Source: CAVZXS01 sp963779325 (GTDB lineage: Bacteria; Bacteroidota; Bacteroidia; Chitinophagales; Chitinophagaceae). From it: 64,000 nucleotides of DNA. Shown here piece by piece: positions 63,436-64,000 of this stretch. The stretch spans positions 400,355 through 464,354 of the forward strand of contig CAVZXS010000019.1 of the NCBI GenBank assembly GCA_963779325.1, written 5' to 3'. Below the pieces are notes generated by a model, which was given only the letters and a program-made list of their open reading frames with translations, did not search any database and had not been told where the DNA came from. Every line of letters begins with the position of its first letter. Within the stretch, counting starts at the first letter, position 1. The position numbers and the translations under genes were made by a program.

Positions 63436-64000
63436 TTAATATAACGTCTTTCGGTTTGTTTTGTTCCAAATTAGTACAAGTATGAAGCCGGTAATAGCCC
63501 CGCCCAAGTGGGCAAAGTGAGCAATATTATCGCCCTGTACTTTATAAACACCGCCAAACAGGTCAATAGCAACCAAACCAATCATCAGCCATTTTGCTTT
63601 GATGGGGATGGGGATGGGCATTATCATCAGTTCGGTATTGGGAAATAGATAACCAAAAGCCACAAAAATTCCCATTACCGCACCCGAAGCCCCTACCTGC
63701 AGGGCCGGGTGCTTTTGAAAAGAAATATTCCTGAGCCTTTTCAAGTTCCCCTTGTGCTATTAATTGATTTGCTGCATCCAAAACTGATCTATATTCAAAA
63801 TAGCTTACCGCTAAATGTAAAACGGCGGCACCAATACCGCAAGCAAGATAAAAAATTAGAAATCGCTTGGCGCCCCATACATTTTCCAAAATTTTTCCAA
63901 ACATCCAGAGATTGAACATATTGAAAAGAATATGAAAAATGCTTCGGGGGCTATGTGCAAACATATGTGTAAAAAACTGGTAGGGTTGAAAATGCGGCGA
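63436..64000 (-). CDS. Rhomboid-family protease, partial, one frameshift
   Basis: The gene runs off the right end; the first visible residues are SPHFQPYQFFTHMFAHSPRSIFHILFNMFNLWMFG, the WR-loop and H-x-x-x-N part of a rhomboid. After YFFS the frame shifts near 63722 (T-run); the other frame gives HPALQVGASGAVMGIFVAFGY (catalytic Ser in G-A-S-G-A), then NIAHFAHLGGAITGFILVL (catalytic His) and KTNRKTLY at the stop. It precedes the other rhomboid gene by 83 bases, on the same strand. Tandem rhomboid pairs are common in Bacteroidota. The N-terminus is not in the window. Confidence 0.85.

Overview
The window is chromosomal DNA from a member of the Bacteroidota, probably a Chitinophagaceae-type (Sphingobacteriia/Chitinophagia) bacterium. 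The evidence is two SusC/SusD pairs, BatB/BatC proteins, a long Bacteroidota-type IspG, a PadR-PspC module, a LytS/LytTR pair, and many promoters whose -7 box reads TAnnTTTG. Base composition is AT-rich throughout. I see no prophage, IS element or CRISPR array. Taxonomy below phylum is inference.

Layout. 0-3.2 kb: a partial SnoaL-like secreted protein and a padR-pspC operon with a palindromic operator. 3.4-7.7 kb: a DUF3089 lipoprotein and two membrane glycosyltransferases. 7.8-11.2 kb: an arsenic operon on the minus strand (arsR, a PAP2 phosphatase abutting arsR, a 24-residue Cys-rich peptide followed by a perfect terminator, arsM, and a GNAT-ArsC fusion broken by frameshifts). No arsenite pump gene is visible. 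11.4-24.6 kb: an aminotransferase, two susC-susD pairs and an MMPL transporter. 24.7-32.2 kb: an orphan umuC, DUF72, a class D beta-lactamase-like lipoprotein, batB-batC and ispG. 32.2-36.9 kb: a minus-strand cassette of four unrecognised or barely recognised genes, including a large protein with a LecB-like calcium signature. 37.1-44.1 kb: nadB, an acyltransferase, tRNA-Asn, Rieske protein, hflX, an outer-membrane protein, and a CAU-anticodon tRNA followed by four tandem 111-bp units that each carry a truncated tRNA 5' half. 44.3-51.6 kb: rimP-nusA-infB, a SurA-like isomerase and a secreted protein. 51.7-58.3 kb: a PurF-like enzyme, SixA, a glycosyltransferase, two tiny ORFs, AlkA and a LytTR two-component system. 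58.3-64 kb: a FAS1 lipoprotein, cysS, a nuclease-like gene and two rhomboid proteases, nearly all carrying single-base frameshifts.

Most notable: (1) ispG and nadB each carry an in-frame insert of about 46-49 codons built from GC-rich palindromes, like a REP/RPE element domesticated inside proteins; (2) the tandem truncated-tRNA array; (3) the tiny Cys-rich peptide of the ars operon; (4) the 32.2-36.9 kb cassette. A caution applies to the whole window: at least a dozen one-base indels, mostly in homopolymers and densest after 58 kb, interrupt otherwise good genes (including cysS, which is normally essential). They look more like sequencing errors than decay.
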